A stretch of 64,000 nucleotides of DNA from Streptomyces katrae (GCF_000717655.1 NZ_JNZY01000010.1:500911-564910); one strand, 5' to 3'. Counted from the stretch's first letter, positions 51,664-60,479 are shown. Program-made: numbers and translations. Notes: generated from the letters alone by a model not told the origin.

Positions 51664-54228
51664 ATGCTGAGAACAGCCCTGCGAAACGTCCTCGCGTACA
51701 AGGCCCGTCTGGTCATGACCGTCCTCGCGGTCTGCCTGGGTGTCGCGTTCGTCTGCGGCACCCTCGTCTTCGCGGAGTCCTCCGCCGCGGCCTACCGTGC
51801 CGCCGCGTCGAAGGACTTCGCGGACATCGCGGTCACCGTGACCCCGAAGGACTCCCCGCCCGGGGCCGCGGACGACAAGACCGGAGCACTCGACGACGCG
51901 CTCGTACGGAAGCTGGCCGGGGTGCCCGGTGTCGCCGCCGCGCGGCCCGCCGCCGACGGCTCGGCGACCCTCAACGGCGCGGACGGCGCTCCGCTGCGCG
52001 CCGGCAAGGCGTGGGCGAACCTGGCCGGCGCCTACGTACCGGGCAAGGACGGCAAGGACAGCCGCCATCCGCTGGTCAGGGGCCACGCCCCCCGGAACGG
52101 CGACGAACTCGCCGTGGACAGCGGCACCGCCGCCGCAGGCGGGTTCGGCATCGGCGACACCGTCACACTGGCCACCGACGGCCCGGTCATGAAGAAGCGG
52201 CTCGTGGGAATCGTCACCACCCGGGACACCCGGGTGACCGCGGGCGGCACCCTCGTCCTGTTCGACGAGGCGACCGCCCAGCAGCTGTTCGCGTCCCCGG
52301 GCCGGTACACCTCGATCGACCTGTCCGCCGCGCCCGGCACCGACCGGTCCACACTCTCCGAGCGGGTCACCGCCGTGCTCCCGGCCGACCGGGCCGAGGC
52401 CGTCAGCGGCGCCGCCCAGGCCACGCAGCAGGCCACGTACCTCGACACGCTGACCCGGGGCTACCAGAAGATGCCGATGATCTTCGCCGGGGTATCGCTG
52501 TTCATCGGCTCGTTCCTCATCGTCAACACCTTCACCATGCTCGTCTCCCGGCGTACCCGCGAGATCGCCCTGCTGCGGGCGATCGGCTCCTCGCGCCGCC
52601 AGGTGGTCCGCTCCACCCTCTGGGAGGCGTTCCTGGTCGGCCTCGCCGCGTCGGCGGCGGGGTTCCTGCTCGGCCTCGGCATCGCCTCCGTACTGCCCGA
52701 CATCCTGAGCACCTCGCAGGACGCGCTGCCCCGCGGCCCCCTGGTGATCGGTCCGCTGCCCGTCGTGGCAGCGCTCGGCGTGGGCGTGGGCGTCACGGTG
52801 CTCGCCGCATGGCTGCCGTCCCGCAAGGCGGCCAAGGTCGCGCCCATCGAGGCACTGCGCTCGGCGGAGCAGCCGCCCACCGCCACCGCATCCCGGGTCC
52901 GCGGTGCGGTGGGGCTGGCCATGCTCGCCGTCGGAGCAGGGCTGCTGGTGTCGCTCATGGGGGCGAAGGACGCCTCGGTGGAGAACCTGCAGAACGCGAT
53001 GTTCGGCTGCGCCCTCGTCGTCGTCGCCATGATCGTGCTGGCGCCGCTGCTCGCCGCCCCCGTGATCCGGCTGAGCGGACGGCTGCCCGGCCGCTTCGGG
53101 ATCACCGGGCACCTCGCCCGCGAGAACGCGCTGCGTGACCCGCGGCGTACCGCGGCCACCGCCTCCGCCCTGATGATCAGTACGGCGCTGGTCGCCGGGC
53201 TCGCCGTCATCGGCAACTCCAGCGGGAGGGCCCTCGACCGGCAGGCCGCGGCCGGCCTCGGGGCCGACTACGTGATCAGCAGCCGTACGACGATGACGTC
53301 CATCGACCCGGCCGCCGAGAAGCGGGTGGCCGGCACCCCCGGGGTGAAGACGGCGGACGCCGTCGCGGACTCCGTCGTGTTCACCGCCCGCGGCGGTGTC
53401 CAGGGGATCGCCGGCGTCGACCCCGGCACCGTGAACGCCGTCATGAAGCTCGACTTCCTCAGCGGCTCACTGAAAGACCTCGGACCGGGCCGGATCGCCG
53501 TCTCCGGCACCACCGCCCGCGAACAGCACCTGAGCACCGGCAGCCGGCTCGACGCCCGCATCGGCCGCAGCCAGGAGCTCGAGCAGTACACCGTCGTCGG
53601 CGTCTACGAGGACAACCCCACCGCCGGGGAGGTACTGGGCGACCGCACCGAGGTCCAGCAGCACAGCTTCAAGACCGGCACCATCCAGCGGATCCTCGTC
53701 CGCACCGAAAGCGGCGCCGTCTCCGCGGCCACGGAGGACCGGCTGCGCACCGCAGTGGGCAACAGCCCGCTGGTACAGGTGAAGGACCGGAAGGAAATCG
53801 TCCAGGAGGCCGCCGGCTCCCTGGGGAACCTGCTGACCCTGATGTACGGGCTGCTCGCCATCGGCGCCGTGATCTCCGCACTCGGCATCGTCAACACCCT
53901 GGCCATGTCGGTTTCGGAACGCACCCGGGAGATCGGGGTACTGCGCGCCATGGGCATGGAGCGCAGCGGTATCCGGCGGATGATCCGCCTGGAGTCGGTG
54001 ACCGTCGCCGCCTTCGGCACGCTCCTGGGCCTGGCGGGCGGGCTGTTCGGAGCCTGGACGGTCGGCGCTCTGGCCAACGGTGCGATGACTCAGTACTCCT
54101 TGGCCCTGCCCTGGGGGACGCTGCTCCTCGTGTGCCTGCTGTCCCTCACGATCGGCGCGATCGCGGCAGCCGTCCCGGCCCGCCGAGCCGCTGCCCTGAG
54201 CCCGCTGGAGGCCGTCGCGGAGATGTGA
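51664..54228 (+). CDS. FtsX-like ABC transporter permease (two MacB repeats)
   Basis: 854 residues. An N-terminal helix (MLRTALRNVLAYKARLVMTVLAVCLGVAFVCG), a large extracellular domain, then helices with SRRTREIALLRAIGSSRRQVVRSTLWEAFLVG; the second repeat has SERTREIGVLRAMGMERSGIRRMIRLESV. The REIxxLRAxG coupling loops define the MacB/FtsX permeases. It works with the preceding ATPase and should move a lipophilic substrate or peptide from the membrane outward. A second system of the same class lies at 30052-33194. Confidence 0.93.
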   Translation: MLRTALRNVLAYKARLVMTVLAVCLGVAFVCGTLVFAESSAAAYRAAASKDFADIAVTVTPKDSPPGAADDKTGALDDALVRKLAGVPGVAAARPAADGSATLNGADGAPLRAGKAWANLAGAYVPGKDGKDSRHPLVRGHAPRNGDELAVDSGTAAAGGFGIGDTVTLATDGPVMKKRLVGIVTTRDTRVTAGGTLVLFDEATAQQLFASPGRYTSIDLSAAPGTDRSTLSERVTAVLPADRAEAVSGAAQATQQATYLDTLTRGYQKMPMIFAGVSLFIGSFLIVNTFTMLVSRRTREIALLRAIGSSRRQVVRSTLWEAFLVGLAASAAGFLLGLGIASVLPDILSTSQDALPRGPLVIGPLPVVAALGVGVGVTVLAAWLPSRKAAKVAPIEALRSAEQPPTATASRVRGAVGLAMLAVGAGLLVSLMGAKDASVENLQNAMFGCALVVVAMIVLAPLLAAPVIRLSGRLPGRFGITGHLARENALRDPRRTAATASALMISTALVAGLAVIGNSSGRALDRQAAAGLGADYVISSRTTMTSIDPAAEKRVAGTPGVKTADAVADSVVFTARGGVQGIAGVDPGTVNAVMKLDFLSGSLKDLGPGRIAVSGTTAREQHLSTGSRLDARIGRSQELEQYTVVGVYEDNPTAGEVLGDRTEVQQHSFKTGTIQRILVRTESGAVSAATEDRLRTAVGNSPLVQVKDRKEIVQEAAGSLGNLLTLMYGLLAIGAVISALGIVNTLAMSVSERTREIGVLRAMGMERSGIRRMIRLESVTVAAFGTLLGLAGGLFGAWTVGALANGAMTQYSLALPWGTLLLVCLLSLTIGAIAAAVPARRAAALSPLEAVAEM

Positions 54229-54241
54229 CGCGCACGGACCG

Positions 54242-54267
54242 GGGGCCGGGCCCGCAGGCCCGGCCCC
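54242..54267 (+). terminator. Terminator of the two-component/ABC cluster
   Basis: GGGGCCGGGCC and GGCCCGGCCCC pair around a CGCA loop, 14 bases after the permease stop. Confidence 0.7.
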
Positions 54268-54287
54268 GGTTCCGGTCGGGTGCACGG

Positions 54288-55010
54288 TCAGAGCTGTGTC
54301 CGGTCGATGTTCAGGTACGTCCGCTCGCCGTGCGCATCGGTGATGTCGATCGTGAGGCCCGTCCATTCCCGGACGGGCTCCTCCGGTACCTCCGCCACTC
54401 GGTACCCGGCCTCGGCCAGCAGCTCCTCCGTCACCCGGACGCCCGTGAGGCGCTCGGTCAGCGCGAGGACCGCCGCCTTCTGATCGATGCCGGGATCCTC
54501 GTCACCGGTGGGGTCGAGACCGACCTGCCTCATCACGCCGTTCAGTTCGTCGGGAGTACTGCCGGTCCTGTCCGCGGGCCACTCGAACGTCGTCCGCAGC
54601 TCTCCGTCCTCGTACCAGTGGAAGAAATCCATGGGCTTCCCCCCGTTGCTCGAATGCGAGACGGCACGCGTCCCGGCGGAGAGCGCCTCCATGAGCCGCG
54701 CGCGCGTGCCCAGATCGCCTCCGAACTCCAGAGCCAGAGTCCAGTCCCCTCCTTCGCCCCGGACGGTGAACGCTCCTGCGAGGAAGGCCTCGGGCCATTG
54801 CTCGTACTCGTCCAAGAACCCCTGCTGCTCGTGGATCAGCGCGTCCAGGCCGGCGCATTCACCGCGAGGCTCGGCCCCGACGATCCGGAACACCTCCGAA
54901 GGCGAGACTCCCCGTACCAGCGTCAGGGTGTAACCGACCTCCAGTGCATAGGCGAACAGTGAGGACGAGGAACGTATCCAGCCGTAATCGGCGGCGGTGG
55001 CAGAAGACAT
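54288..55010 (-). CDS. DUF6461-family protein
   Basis: About 240 residues, soluble. It follows the pattern of the actinobacterial DUF6461 family: ALEVGYTLTLVRGVSPSEVFRIVGA at the N-terminus, a central GGDWTLALEFGGDLGTRARLMEALSAGTRAVSH and a late LNGVMRQVGLDP followed by ALALTERLTGV. The function of the family is unknown; members are often next to toxin- or contact-type genes, but none is evident here. The start may be ATG 55010 (MSSATAADYGW) or 55019. It is convergent with the exporter operon. Confidence 0.8.
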   Translation of the reverse strand: MSSATAADYGWIRSSSSLFAYALEVGYTLTLVRGVSPSEVFRIVGAEPRGECAGLDALIHEQQGFLDEYEQWPEAFLAGAFTVRGEGGDWTLALEFGGDLGTRARLMEALSAGTRAVSHSSNGGKPMDFFHWYEDGELRTTFEWPADRTGSTPDELNGVMRQVGLDPTGDEDPGIDQKAAVLALTERLTGVRVTEELLAEAGYRVAEVPEEPVREWTGLTIDITDAHGERTYLNIDRTQL

Positions 55011-55107
55011 GGACCGCATCCTGCCAGCGACCTCTGACACGCCGGGGGCCGAGAACCGCAGCCCACTGCTCAGCAGGCTGCGGGCCCTCGCGGGTGTGGG
55101 GAAGACC

Positions 55108-55716
55108 TCAGGCGTCGGCCGCGTGGCGCGGCTCGCGGCGCATCGGCCACAGGGTCGGTCCGCCGCCCGGGAGCCGGAACTCGCCGAGCACCGTGAAGCC
55201 GAAGTGCTCGTAGACGGGCAGGTTGGACGGCTTGGAGGACTCCAGGTACGTCGGCAGGCCCGCCGCGTCCGCCTTGGCGAGGCCGGAGCGGAGGAGGGCG
55301 GCTCCGTGCCCCTGACCCTGCGCGGCCGGGTCCGCGCCGACCACGGCCAGGTACCAGTGCGGCTCCTGGGGTCCGTTCCCGGCGGCCGCCGCCACGGCTT
55401 CGCGGAACAGCGGAGCCCGGTCGCCGAGGATCTCCTCGAGCTCCCGGATGGTCTCCGCGTCGGGAACGGCCTTGTCCTGTGCGCCCGGCGGCACCCAGAA
55501 GGCCGCCGCCGCCCCGGTGCGTTCGCATACGCCGTGCCGGCCGTACTGCCGTGTGAAGAGCGTGCTGAAGTAGCGGCCCAGACACGCCTCGCGCGTGGCG
55601 TCGTCGGGGAAGAACCAGCGCATCATCGGGTCATCGTCGAAGGCGAGGGCCAGGGTGCGGCCGATCGGTGAAGCGTCGTCGATCGATGCCGTCTTGGGAG
55701 TGTTTGTTATCGACAT
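55108..55716 (-). CDS. GNAT-family N-acetyltransferase
   Basis: About 203 residues with the GNAT core: HWYLAVVGADPAAQGQGHGAALLRSGLAKADAAGLPTYLESS, where QGQGHG is the acetyl-CoA pyrophosphate loop, then NLPVYEHFGFTVLGEF. The N-terminal half (FDDDPMMRWFFPDDATR) is typical of streptomycete acetyltransferases of unknown substrate. ATG 55716 is chosen because CAGAAT lies seven bases upstream like a leaderless -10; ATG 55725 and 55743 are alternatives. Confidence 0.88.
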   Translation of the reverse strand: MSITNTPKTASIDDASPIGRTLALAFDDDPMMRWFFPDDATREACLGRYFSTLFTRQYGRHGVCERTGAAAAFWVPPGAQDKAVPDAETIRELEEILGDRAPLFREAVAAAAGNGPQEPHWYLAVVGADPAAQGQGHGAALLRSGLAKADAAGLPTYLESSKPSNLPVYEHFGFTVLGEFRLPGGGPTLWPMRREPRHAADA

Positions 55717-55795
55717 ACCGGCCATTCTGTACCCGATGATCATCGACGGGCCGAGCGGGTCCCGGCTCCAGCCACAGCCGCCGCACCGGAAATGG

Positions 55796-56188
55796 TCAGG
55801 GGATCATCACGCAGTGGTTCTCGATCACCCTGCCACTGCGGTCCAGGCCACCGCAGACGGCCAGCCGCGGATACGCCCTGAACTCCCGGTTGACGACGAA
55901 CCGGGCCTGCGACACGCCCGCCCTGCTCCCCCGGTAGTCGCCCACGAAGGCGCGCAGCGTCCCCGGCAGACCCTCCCTGGTGGTGACGGTGATGTCCTGG
56001 ACGTAATCGCGCCCCTGATAGGCGGTGGCCACACAGATGTAGGTCCCGCACGTGGACTTGACCTCGGCGCTCGCCGGTGCTGCGGTCACCAACGCCGAAG
56101 CGCAGGCTGCGGCGAGGGCCGCTGCGACCGTCGCCAATCGGCGGCGCGTGGGTGCCACCGACCGGTCCCTCTTCTGGCGTGCGTACAT
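55796..56188 (-). CDS. Small secreted protein with four cysteines
   Basis: 130 residues: basic start, long signal peptide (LATVAAALAAACASALVTAAPASA), and a mature domain of about 90 residues with four cysteines (STCGTYIC, LAVCGG, ENHC) that could form two disulfides. Beta-strand-like YVQDITVTTREG and GVSQARFVVNREFRAYP suggest a compact beta fold. I recognise no family. GGAGGGGA lies upstream; both GTG 56191 and ATG 56188 fit that site. Confidence 0.7.
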   Translation of the reverse strand: MYARQKRDRSVAPTRRRLATVAAALAAACASALVTAAPASAEVKSTCGTYICVATAYQGRDYVQDITVTTREGLPGTLRAFVGDYRGSRAGVSQARFVVNREFRAYPRLAVCGGLDRSGRVIENHCVMIP

Positions 56189-56450
56189 CACGGGATCCCC
56201 TCCAAGCTGTGATGGCCGACTGCAAGACGTGTCCACGGTGTCACGTTCGGTTCCGTCGTGGCGTCCGGCGGCGCCGATCGGTCGGCGTTGGGGGCGAATT
56301 TTCACACCGCCTCTACAGACCGTCCCCGACGTTCGAGTGTCGACAGGCGGTCAGGGTCCGGGGTGGCTTCTTCAAAAATTGAACCGGTATCAGCGCGTCA
56401 ATCGGGCTGAAAAGATCCACTAATGACGGGATTGCCAGGATACGGAGCGT

Positions 56451-56468
56451 GATGGCAACGTTGCCATC
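56451..56468. promoter_or_regulatory. LacI-type operator before the orphan sugar-binding protein
   Basis: GATGGCAACGTTGCCATC is a perfect 18-bp palindrome with the central CG of LacI-family operators. TTAATAG a few bases downstream could be the -10. The otherwise empty 376-base gap 56189-56564 holds this site and an AT-rich stretch near 56370 but no gene. Confidence 0.65.
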
Positions 56469-56564
56469 TCGTTAATAGTTCACTTCTTGACGGTGATGTC
56501 GTCGCCGAGTTGACTGCGTCTACCTCGGCCGCAAGTACAGGGCCTCGTCAGGGAGGTTTACATC

Positions 56565-57674
56565 GTGAACACATATCTGGGTCGAGTCGCCGTTGCAGTT
56601 GCTGCTTCCGCGATCACCGTCTCGCTCACTGCCTGCGGCAGCTCGGACGACGATGCCGACGGGAGACCCGGGGGGTCGGCGGTGGGCGATGCGGTCAAGG
56701 TCGGCCTCCTGCTTCCCGAGGACCAGACGGCGCGCTACGAGAAGTTCGACAAGCCGCTGATCGAGAAGGAAGTCGGCAAGTTCACGCGAGGCAAGGGCAA
56801 AGTGGTCTATGCCAACGCCAAGCAGGACGCCGCCGCCCAGAATGCCCAGGTGGAAGCGATGATTGCCGACAAGGTGCATGTCCTCATCGTCGACGCGGTG
56901 GACGCCAAGGCCATCGCCGGCTCGGTCAAGAAGGCCAAGGACGCGGGCATTCCGGTCATCGCCTACGACCGCCTGGCGGAAGGGCCGATCGACGCCTACA
57001 CCTCCTTCGACAACGAAGACGTAGGCAAGGTCCAGGGCAAGGCGCTGCTGGAGGCGCTGGGCGACAAGGCCAAGGACGGCCAAATCGTCATGGTGAACGG
57101 CTCGGTCACCGACCCGAACGCCAAACTCTTCAAGTCCGGTGCGCACTCCGTCCTCGACGGCAAGGTTAATGTCGGCAAGGAGTACGACACCGTCGACTGG
57201 AAGCCGGAGAACGCCCATGCGAACATGGCGGCCGCCCTGTCGGCGCTGGGCAAGGGGAAAATCGTCGGCGTCTACTCCGCCAACGACGGAATGGCCGGAG
57301 GCGTCATCACCGCCCTCAAGGCGGCCGGAATCTCCAACCTGCCCCCGGTCACGGGCCAGGACGCCGAACTGGCCGGTGTGCAGCGGATCGTCGCGGGCGA
57401 GCAGTACATGACCGTCTACAAGCGGTACGCGCCGGAGGCTGCGGCCGCCGCGGAGATGGCCGTTGCCCTCGCCAAGGGCGAGAAGATCGACGGAATCATC
57501 AACCAGATCGTCAACAGCCCGACCATGAAGGGCGTACCCTCGGTCCTCGTCCCGGGCGTGGCCCTGAACAGGAACAACGTGAAGTCCACCGTGGTCGACG
57601 ACGGCGTCTACACGGTCGACGAGATCTGCACCGACAAGCTCAAGGCCGCGTGTGAAGAGATCGGCCTGAAGTAG
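56565..57674 (+). CDS. Type-1 sugar-binding lipoprotein (xylose/ribose-binding-like)
   Basis: 369 residues from a GTG behind GGGAGG. Lipobox SLTAC gives a lipid-anchored mature protein. The periplasmic-binding type 1 fold is clear: VKVGLLLPEDQTARYEKFDKPLIEKEV, VLIVDAVDAKAIAG, GIPVIAYDRLAEG, VYSANDGMAGGVITALKAAG and VTGQDAELAGVQRI, closest in style to XylF-type xylose-binding proteins. The ATPase and permease that normally follow are absent, and the gene stands alone, so it is either the remnant of an operon or serves a distant transporter. The LacI-type operator upstream suggests sugar induction. Confidence 0.88.
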   Translation: MNTYLGRVAVAVAASAITVSLTACGSSDDDADGRPGGSAVGDAVKVGLLLPEDQTARYEKFDKPLIEKEVGKFTRGKGKVVYANAKQDAAAQNAQVEAMIADKVHVLIVDAVDAKAIAGSVKKAKDAGIPVIAYDRLAEGPIDAYTSFDNEDVGKVQGKALLEALGDKAKDGQIVMVNGSVTDPNAKLFKSGAHSVLDGKVNVGKEYDTVDWKPENAHANMAAALSALGKGKIVGVYSANDGMAGGVITALKAAGISNLPPVTGQDAELAGVQRIVAGEQYMTVYKRYAPEAAAAAEMAVALAKGEKIDGIINQIVNSPTMKGVPSVLVPGVALNRNNVKSTVVDDGVYTVDEICTDKLKAACEEIGLK

Positions 57675-57730
57675 CAGGACCCGGGGTCCGGCCAGCGTGC
57701 ACACCCCGGATCCCGCCTCAGCGCGGGCGC

Positions 57731-57979
57731 TCACCTCGAGTCGCTCGGTGGGGTCCAGGCGGGCCACACCGGCATGGGGTACCGAGGTGCGCGCCGCCTG
57801 CTTGCTTCGCGCGCGAGGAAGATGATTCCCGAGGCGACCGTCGCGGTGAACGACAGCACCACGATGGCGGGCCGCCAGATGCTGGATGCTCCCACCAGCT
57901 GGAGCCACACCGCTGGCGAAGCTGCCGCCACGACCAGCAGCCACGCGACCCTGGCCCCACGTGACAGCCTGCCGCTCAC
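57731..57979 (-). CDS. Small membrane protein
   Basis: 82 residues from GTG 57979, with two hydrophobic helices (VAWLLVVAAASPAVWLQLV and AIVVLSFTATVASGIIFLA) and a basic, Pro-rich tail. No family recognised. In the same frame a further hydrophobic stretch lies upstream (TVWPAGTAALGCAFVAV), but it offers only a CTG as start before a stop codon, so the true N-terminus is uncertain. A promoter at 58021-58049 points toward it. Confidence 0.5.
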   Translation of the reverse strand: MSGRLSRGARVAWLLVVAAASPAVWLQLVGASSIWRPAIVVLSFTATVASGIIFLAREASRRRAPRYPMPVWPAWTPPSDSR

Positions 57980-58020
57980 CGCGACGAACGCGCACCCGAG
58001 CGCCGCGGTTCCCGCAGGCC

Positions 58021-58049
58021 ATACTGTCAGAGCCTTTGAACGCGTTCAA
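58021..58049 (-). promoter_or_regulatory. Promoter with palindromic operator
   Basis: On the minus strand TTGAAC (58049-58044) and CAGTAT (58026-58021) are 17 bases apart. The -35 lies in the perfect palindrome TTGAACGCGTTCAA (58036-58049), LacI-operator-like with a central CG. It would drive the small membrane gene. The rest of the 328-base gap 57980-58307 holds nothing else that I can support except AT-rich sequence near 58190-58260, the likely promoter of the gene at 58308. Confidence 0.5.
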
Positions 58050-58307
58050 CGGCGGCTGCGGCCTCTCGCTGGGCGGCGAGGAAGCGTCGGGCCGGGCCGG
58101 GCCTCACCGGCCGGCGGCAGCTTCTACCAAGATCGGTTCCAGGGGTCAAGCCACGTATTCGAGTGGCGTGACGCACACGCCCCTGCAGGGTTTATTTGGA
58201 GTACGCCCTCACCGGGAACTCCCGGAGGACACGGGGCCGGAACATAATCCCGGGCCTTTTCTGCGGGGCGGAATGCAAACCCTTTTGATACCGAATGGAG
58301 AATTCTC

Positions 58308-58733
58308 ATGTCTGAGCGTTTTTGGACCCGTCGTATCGTCCTGGCCGGAGCTTCCGTTGCGCTGGTCGGTGGTGGCATCGCACTGCCGGCGACCGCGATG
58401 GCCGCACCCGTCGCCGCCCCGCAGCAGGCCGTCAGCCTCCTCCAGGACGACAGCGCTGACGGAATCGGTACCGGCGGCGACGCCAACGCCGAGAACACCA
58501 CCGTCGGCGGTACCGCCAAGGGCGGCGATGCCTCCACCGGCGTCGGCAACTGCAAGGGCAAGTGCGTGATCACCACCGGTAATGCGCGTGGCGGTGACGC
58601 CAGTGCCGATGCCATCAACACGGGCGATGCGACCGCCGTGGGCGGCGATGGCACGGGCAAGGGTGGCCAGGTGAACAAGCAGAACATCAAGCTGCAGGTC
58701 AAGGAAAACCTGAAGCAGAAGCTCGGTCGGTGA
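58308..58733 (+). CDS. Secreted Gly/Asp/Ala-repeat protein
   Basis: 141 residues: signal peptide with twin arginine-like start (TRRIVLAGASVALVGGGIALPATAMA), then an Ala/Gly/Asp/Thr-rich mature part built from irregular GGDA repeats (TGGDANAENT, KGGDASTGVGN, RGGDASADAINTGDATAVGGDG) interrupted by the paired cysteines CKGKC. The last 25 residues are basic and Gln/Lys-rich. The repeats, with their regular Asn/Thr spacing, look like a small extended beta-structure. I recognise no named family. GGAGA precedes the ATG, and a strong terminator follows 35 bases after the stop, so it is a single-gene transcript. Confidence 0.75.
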   Translation: MSERFWTRRIVLAGASVALVGGGIALPATAMAAPVAAPQQAVSLLQDDSADGIGTGGDANAENTTVGGTAKGGDASTGVGNCKGKCVITTGNARGGDASADAINTGDATAVGGDGTGKGGQVNKQNIKLQVKENLKQKLGR

Positions 58734-58767
58734 GGTCTGACTGTCCACACTGGGAACCGCGCCACAC

Positions 58768-58808
58768 AGCAGTAGCCGGAGAGGCCGTGGGCCTCTCCGG
58801 CTACTGCT
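58768..58808 (+). terminator. Strong terminator hairpin
   Basis: AGCAGTAGCCGGAGAGGCC and its exact complement GGCCTCTCCGGCTACTGCT, 19 bp each, flank a 3-base loop. A relative of this hairpin is at 63930-63956. Confidence 0.85.
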
Positions 58809-59076
58809 GCTTGTGGCGGAGGGGCCGGGGCGGCTGCGCCTGCCGCGGGGCCCACGAACGGCGGTCGTCAAGTCACGAAAACTCGGAACGTGACGCGAAC
58901 CGGAGCGGAGGGCTTACTCAAGACATGGGCTCACGCGCACCGGCTGGCCCCCACCCCGTCACACACGTGGGGCGGGCCCGTCCGGCCGTCTTCTTCATCT
59001 TTTTTAGCGGGAGCGAAATTTCCAATATTCACGCCTCCGGGAGCCGGAGGTCATACTGGCGAATAGGAGCAAGCAC

Positions 59077-59130
59077 ATGCGAATGACCATTGTTTTCCCG
59101 ATGTCCCCTGTCGGGGGGAGTGTGTCGTGA
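59077..59130 (+). CDS. 17-residue leader peptide ORF coupled to the DUF6777 gene
   Basis: A ribosome site AGGAGC seven bases before ATG 59077 starts a 17-codon frame reading MRMTIVFPMSPVGGSVS, whose TGA overlaps the GTG start of the next gene (GTGA). This is the arrangement of a translationally coupled leader. A short hairpin CCTCCGG-GAG-CCGGAGG lies just upstream (59034-59050). No amino acid is strikingly enriched, so amino-acid attenuation is not indicated. The remainder of the gap from 58809 is AT-rich near 58990-59030 and otherwise empty. Confidence 0.5.
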   Translation: MRMTIVFPMSPVGGSVS

Positions 59131-60479
59131 GTTCCCTACCTCCTTCGTCCGAGCGCCCCACCGGGCCCCCGTCCGGACCTCTGTCCGGCCGGCCGACAGA
59201 CGAGCACGCTCCGCCTCCGGGGCTTCCGCCGCCTCCTGGGCCCCCCGGGCCGCCGACCGTCAGTGGCGAGCCGGGTGAGCCCGGCCGGGGCCGCGGCAGG
59301 TCGCCTCGCGGGTGGCGGTCGCGCAGAACAGTTCTGAGTGCCGCAACCGCCGTTGCGATGGCCACGGCGGTGGTTCTCGCCTTCACCGTCATGGGCGGGA
59401 ACAAGGCGGTCGGCGGAGAGGTCTTCCTGCAGGCCGCCTCGGCGGCCGGCCCGGACCCGTTCACCCCCTCGACGGCCGCGGACTCCGCGGACTCCGGAGT
59501 CGTACCCGTAGCTGCTGCCCAGTCGAAGGGCGGCGCGGCCGGTACCCGCACCCTCGAGGTCAACGGGGCGTACCCGGGGCTCTACGGGGGCACGCGGAAC
59601 CTCGCGAGCTGCGACGTCGAAAAGCAGATCCAGTTCCTGACCCAGCACACGGACAAGGGCAAGGCCTTCGCCGCCCCCTTGAGCATCAAGCAGCCCGAGA
59701 TCCCCTCCTACCTGCGGTCGCTGACTCCGGTCCGGCTCGGCTGGGACACCCGGGTCACCAACCACGGGTACAAGAACGCCGCGCCGACCAGCTATCAGGC
59801 GGTCCTGCAAGCCGGCACACCCGTCCTGGTCGACGACCGCGGCGTACCTCGCGTCCGCTGTGCTTGCGGCAACCCGCTGGCCCCGCCCGTCGCCGTCAAG
59901 GGCAAGCAGACGTACAGCGGCAAGGAGTGGTCCTCGTTCCAGTCCTCCGACCTCGTTGCGGTCAAGCCAGCCGCGCAGCCGGTGAAGACGGTCACGATGT
60001 TCGATCACGACCGCAAGGGCTGGTACGAGCGGTCGAGCGGCGACGTGCAGGGCAAGCACGACCACGTCGTCCCGCCCCCGAAGGGCCAAACCCCCGACTC
60101 GGCGTACCCGGTCCTGCCCCCGCCCCATTCGGGATCGGCGGAGAGGCTCCCCGAGAAGGACAAGGGCAGGCAGCAGGAAAAGGAAACGGACGAGGGGCCC
60201 CAGACGGGCCAGAATCCTGCCGAGAAGGGCAGGAACCAGGTCCCGGAAAAGGGCACGAACCAGGTGCCTCACAAGGAGACGAACAAGGTCCCGGAGAAGG
60301 ACACGGACAAGGCGCCTGAGAAGAAGCCGGACCAGGTCCCTGAAAAGGGAACGCGCGTGAACCCTGAGGAGGGCACGGACAAGGTTCCTCAGAGGGAGAC
60401 GGACAAGGTTCCTAAGGACGAGACGGACAAGGTCCCTCCGAAGGAGACCGAGAAGGTTCCTAAGGACGAAGGTTCCTAA
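59127..60479 (+). CDS. DUF6777-family membrane protein, C-terminally truncated by frameshift
   Basis: 450 residues. A Pro-rich cytoplasmic N-terminus is followed by one membrane helix (about 66-92, TVLSAATAVAMATAVVLAFTVMG), then the extracellular DUF6777 domain: GGEVFLQAASAAGPDPFTPSTA, YPGLYGGTRNLASCDVEKQIQFL, SYLRSLTPVRLGWDTRVTNHGY, PVLVDDRGVPRVRCACGNPLAPP. From about residue 330 comes a charged tail of degenerate KETDKVP units. The frame ends at TAA 60477, inside the repeats, because of a 16-bp duplication; the repeat tail continues in another frame to 61050. The start is GTG with GGGGGGAG upstream and is overlapped by the leader ORF. Confidence 0.88.
   Translation: MSSLPPSSERPTGPPSGPLSGRPTDEHAPPPGLPPPPGPPGPPTVSGEPGEPGRGRGRSPRGWRSRRTVLSAATAVAMATAVVLAFTVMGGNKAVGGEVFLQAASAAGPDPFTPSTAADSADSGVVPVAAAQSKGGAAGTRTLEVNGAYPGLYGGTRNLASCDVEKQIQFLTQHTDKGKAFAAPLSIKQPEIPSYLRSLTPVRLGWDTRVTNHGYKNAAPTSYQAVLQAGTPVLVDDRGVPRVRCACGNPLAPPVAVKGKQTYSGKEWSSFQSSDLVAVKPAAQPVKTVTMFDHDRKGWYERSSGDVQGKHDHVVPPPKGQTPDSAYPVLPPPHSGSAERLPEKDKGRQQEKETDEGPQTGQNPAEKGRNQVPEKGTNQVPHKETNKVPEKDTDKAPEKKPDQVPEKGTRVNPEEGTDKVPQRETDKVPKDETDKVPPKETEKVPKDEGS

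Noticed and set aside
57680-57720. CCGGGGT...ACCCCGG as terminator of the orphan binding-protein gene
   Set aside because: Seven-base arms with a long loop; not distinguishable from chance in GC-rich DNA.
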